Source: Acanthamoeba lenticulata
Taxonomy: Eukaryota; Discosea; Longamoebia; Acanthamoebidae
Direction of reading: 5' to 3'
NCBI GenBank assembly: GCA_002179805.1
Contig: NAVB01000412.1
Coordinates: forward strand, 53,543-117,542
DNA: 64,000 nucleotides
How positions within the stretch are numbered: position 1 is the first letter of the stretch; the number at the start of each line of letters is the position of its first letter. Shown one piece after another: positions 61,332 through 64,000 of the stretch. The notes below the pieces were generated by a model, which was not told the DNA's origin, did not search any database, and worked only from the letters and a program-made list of their open reading frames with translations. The position numbers were made by a program, and so were the translations under genes.

Positions 61332-62623
61332 TCAGAACTTGGGCTCTTTTTTAGTATCGGTGACCACGCCAACCCCCACACCCACGCCCCGGATGATGTT
61401 GGCCGCCACGGCCGTCGGCGCGTTGGTAGCCACGGGCTTGTTCACCTCGCTCTCTTTCTGTACAACCACCGCGTGTTTCTTGAGCGCGCAAGAACGCCAG
61501 AGGCGCACCACACACAGGCGAGGGAAGAGACGCACATGAAGATCGTTAACGGCGCCCTCCAGATGGAGGATCTTGGTCCGGTAGGTCTGCTTGAGCGCCT
61601 TGTGGACTGGCGGGGCCAACAAGACACACTTGAGAATGAAAGTGGAGAAGAATGAAGAATAAGAACGCACCGGGGGCCTTCCTGTCGGTCTTCTTGAGCA
61701 TCGCAGCGATGCGGACAAGAATCTCTTCGCTCACTCGGCTCAACATCTCGTATCCTTCATAGCAGAGCCTGCCCACCTCCGTGTTAGGGCACATTCATCG
61801 GCGGGCAGCAACAAGGACAAAGAAGGCCACGATCGAGCATGATGGTGGATGGCGTTACCGCAATGGCTCCACGGTTTGTGTGGTGCCCGTGATGTTCCTG
61901 TCATCAGACGCAGCAGGATGGTTGGGTGAGGGTACGTGTCGGCGGAGGAGCGATGAGGATGGTGAGCGCTCGTACGTGAACCAGTTTTGTCGGGTGGAGA
62001 GGGTGATGACCGACAGCGTCTCAAGGCACTTGTAGGCGGCCGTCACGCTCGCCCACCCGAGGTTGATCATCCGCAGTAGCCCCTGAGAGAAGAACCACTC
62101 CGGTCTGCTCCTCCAGCCGTCAGCTCCAGGATGGGCCACCAGTGGGGAGAAGACGGTACGAGCCCGGTTTGTCCAGGAGGGCGGTCGGGTCGGCCTCGAC
62201 TCGCGGTGGAGGCGCGACGGAAGGGATCGTTGTCAGAGCCCTGCAAGTTGGTGGAGAGGATGGGTGAGCCAAACGGAGACGGCACACATCAAGCAAGATG
62301 CCGTGCACGAACAGGTGGGTCAGGACGAAGCGGGAGAGCTTGATGAGCGAGTTCTGCACCGACTCAAACTGGGGCTGCAACTGGATGGCCAGCGTGGGTT
62401 GCTGGTGGCGGGATGGTTCGTGAGTGCAGCTGGTGTAGGCCAGCAAGGGGGGAGGGGTGCCGTACCTCCTCCATGATCCGTTGAGCAAACTGACCCGCTG
62501 TACCCCCAGAGGGCACCCACCACAGCAAGGTAAGGCCGGCACTCACCAATACGCACCGTGCGTACCTTGTCGCAATGATTTATAGCAGTAGTTGACGACA
62601 TCTTGCGCTGCCTCGAAGTCCAT
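61332..62623 (-). CDS. Unknown helical protein, about 260 residues
   Basis: Eight or so short exons can be joined in frame from ATG 62623. The product starts MDFEAAQDVVNYCYKSLRQA, then FAQRIMEEQPTLAIQLQPQF and NSLIKLSRFVLTHLFVHGIL. The middle exons give VEADPTALLDKPGS joined to RPEWFFSQGLLRMINLGWAS and AAYKCLETLSVITLSTRQNW. The last ones give YEGYEMLSRVSEEILVRIAA, VHKALKQTYRTKILHLEGAV, ending in VTDTKKEPKF. It looks mostly helical and soluble, with a Val/Gly-rich end. Several acceptors are weak, so the middle exon choice is uncertain. I do not recognise the family. It is divergent from the synapsin gene, 156 bp between start codons. Confidence 0.55.
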
Positions 62624-62778
62624 CTTGGTGCGCAAAACTTTCAAATGCATTCCAGAACTTTTTGGAGATAATGCCGAAACAAGAGCGAACTCTTTTCGGG
62701 TGAACCGCACCCAACCGCACACAAGTAGTTCCGGCTTCTTGTTTCCGTCTCGAGACTACACGTGTGCTCACTACCACA

Positions 62779-64000
62779 ATGCTCTCAGCTCTCGCAAAGA
62801 AAAAGGACGCCAAGAGCGACAAGAAGCAAAAGAAGAAGAGCAAGGAGAAGCACCCAGCGGAAGCGGCCGCCCCCGACGCGCCAGTCTACTCGACGAAAGC
62901 GCAACGCACTTTGCTGGTCATCGACTCTGATGCACGGAACTGGACGCCTCTATTCGCTCCTATCCAGGGTCCGCTCTCTTCTTCCCTTTGTTTATTTTAT
63001 TTTATATATTTATTCACTAATTAATTTATTAATTTATTACATGATGACTTCGCAGGGCTCAAGGTGGAGCAGTGCGAATGGAAGGACATGATCGTGCAGG
63101 CTGAGAGCAACGGGCAAGTTCTCGTCACCTTCATGACCGCCTCCAAGGTTCCTCCCCTGCCTCAATGATCCTGACGCCAGCAAGCTGACGTTTGTGTCGC
63201 GCTCGTGCTGTCCAGGAGACCAAAGTGTGCCAGCCCGGTGCGCCCTCCTGAGCTCCTCCGCTCGATTGGCCTTTCTAACCATTCTATTGATGATGCCCCA
63301 CAGACTTTGTGTTGGTTCGTCAGCTGGTGCGCGGTCTGTGCGAGGACGAGCTCTACATCAACGCCCTTTACGGCCTTTTGTTTGCCGGGTACTGACGGAG
63401 GACCTCAGCCCACCTGGGCCTGCTGGGCATGACTTCTCCTACTCACGCGTCATCCCACCGCTCGGCCCACAGGATTCCTGCCGTTAACTCGATCTCCAGC
63501 GTTCATCAATGCCTGGAGCGAGCCGCCGTCTACGCTGCCCTGCGAGGCGTACAGAAGACTCTCGTGCGAACCCTTCTCGCTTTGGAAGAGTGCGTTGTTG
63601 GGAAGGCGCCAGACTCACAAGTTGATGGGCCACAGGGCAAGGACAAGTTTCCGTTGATCCCCATGAGCTACTACTCGCACGCAAGAGGTGCGCCTCTCCC
63701 CTTTCTTCTCTCGCCGTTCCCTCGTCCAGGGAAAGCTGGGGCGGGACAGTGTCTTCTTCTGCGCCGCTCAGCTTTTCTCTCCTCCCTGACCCATCTCGCA
63801 GCGATGCGCTTCACGCCCGACTTTCCACTGGTGGCCAAGATCGGGTCGGCCGAGGCTGGCTATGGCAAGATGCGCTTCCAGACCGCCGACGACTTTGGTG
63901 ACTTTCGCGGGTACGTGCCCGGGCTCGTCGCCGTTCGCTCTGGCCAACATCACATTTAATAAATAAATATTAATTATTGCGCAGGGTGGTGGCGCTGCAC
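62779..64000 (+). CDS. Synapsin homologue, 3' partial
   Basis: ATG 62779 starts a Lys-rich head (MLSALAKKKDAKSDKKQKKK), then the synapsin core: QRTLLVIDSDARNWTPLF (synapsin RVLLVIDEPHTDWAKYF), KVEQCEWKDMIVQAESNGQV, QPDFVLVRQLVRG, YINALYGLLFAGIPAVNSIS, FPLIPMSYYSHAR, and PDFPLVAKIGSAEAGYGKMR then DDFGDFRGVVALH. Six exons are visible and the gene runs off the window before the rest of the ATP-grasp domain. The N-terminal domain A phosphorylation site of animal synapsins (RRRLSD) is absent. In neurons synapsins tether vesicles and bind ATP; here a role in vesicle traffic is an inference. An ATP-grasp active site should lie just past the window end. Confidence 0.88.

Overview
This is eukaryotic nuclear DNA: gene-dense, GC-rich, with many short GT-AG introns (about 45-150 nt), AT-rich intron and intergenic tracts, and genes packed on both strands with gaps of a few hundred bases. 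The gene set points to a free-living amoebozoan, most like Acanthamoeba: a rhodopsin-histidine kinase, an LRR-RasGEF, hybrid histidine kinases, a half-size ABCA transporter, a family 8 glycoside hydrolase, a synapsin homologue and polyubiquitin whose units carry P19S, A28Q and S57A relative to the human protein. The organism is an inference. I saw no tRNA, rRNA, CRISPR, prophage or transposase gene.

Layout. 1-1824: 3' part of a SulP anion transporter. 2160-5191 (-): membrane hybrid histidine kinase. 5270-5570: divergent promoter with a 15-bp inverted repeat carrying two CCAAT boxes. 5776-7599: lipid kinase of the diacylglycerol/sphingosine kinase fold. 7897-8254: a MIC10-like MICOS subunit, visible only after splicing. 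8554-10065: Ser/Asp/Glu-rich protein. 10203-16960 (-): LRR-RasGEF. 17445-18456 (-): NmrA-like NAD(P)-binding protein. 18550-19594 (-): RING-UIM protein. 19897-22162: gp78/AMFR-type ERAD ligase with a CUE domain. 22296-22861 (-): ribosomal protein eL21. 23068-23451: FMC1-like. 23562-26594: NSUN2-like RNA m5C methyltransferase. 26678-26999 (-): HVA1/DUF2945 protein. 27433-27882 (-): acidic protein.

28173-30948: GH8 glycanase. 31216-36162: armadillo-PB1-F-box-WD40 fusion. 36613-38684: ER Hsp70 (BiP), whose upstream region carries an exact CCAAT-N9-CCACG element and a heat-shock-like palindrome. 38871-39225 (-): tentative Cys-rich peptide gene. 39224-41976: Spt16-like FACT protein without the N-terminal peptidase-like domain. 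42083-42265 (-): small ORF. 42353-44646: PX-LURP-one fusion. 44779-49192 (-): surface glycoprotein with signal peptide, Thr/Pro stalk, EGF module and one membrane span. 49667-54368: ABCA half transporter. 54834-58444: rhodopsin hybrid histidine kinase. 58662-59949: NIT1-like amidase. 60078-60995 (-): tetra-ubiquitin. 61332-62623 (-): unknown. 62779-64000: synapsin, cut by the window end.

Themes. Several genes serve ER protein quality control and ubiquitin (gp78-like ligase, RING-UIM, F-box-WD40, BiP, polyubiquitin); they are interspersed rather than an operon. Two hybrid kinases imply phosphorelay signalling. In the second, the sensor is a seven-helix retinal protein with the Schiff-base lysine and Asp212 equivalent kept but the Asp85 and Asp96 equivalents replaced by Met: a probable light-switched kinase and the most striking system in the window. 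Exon boundaries were read by eye from splice sites and reading frame, so small shifts are possible.
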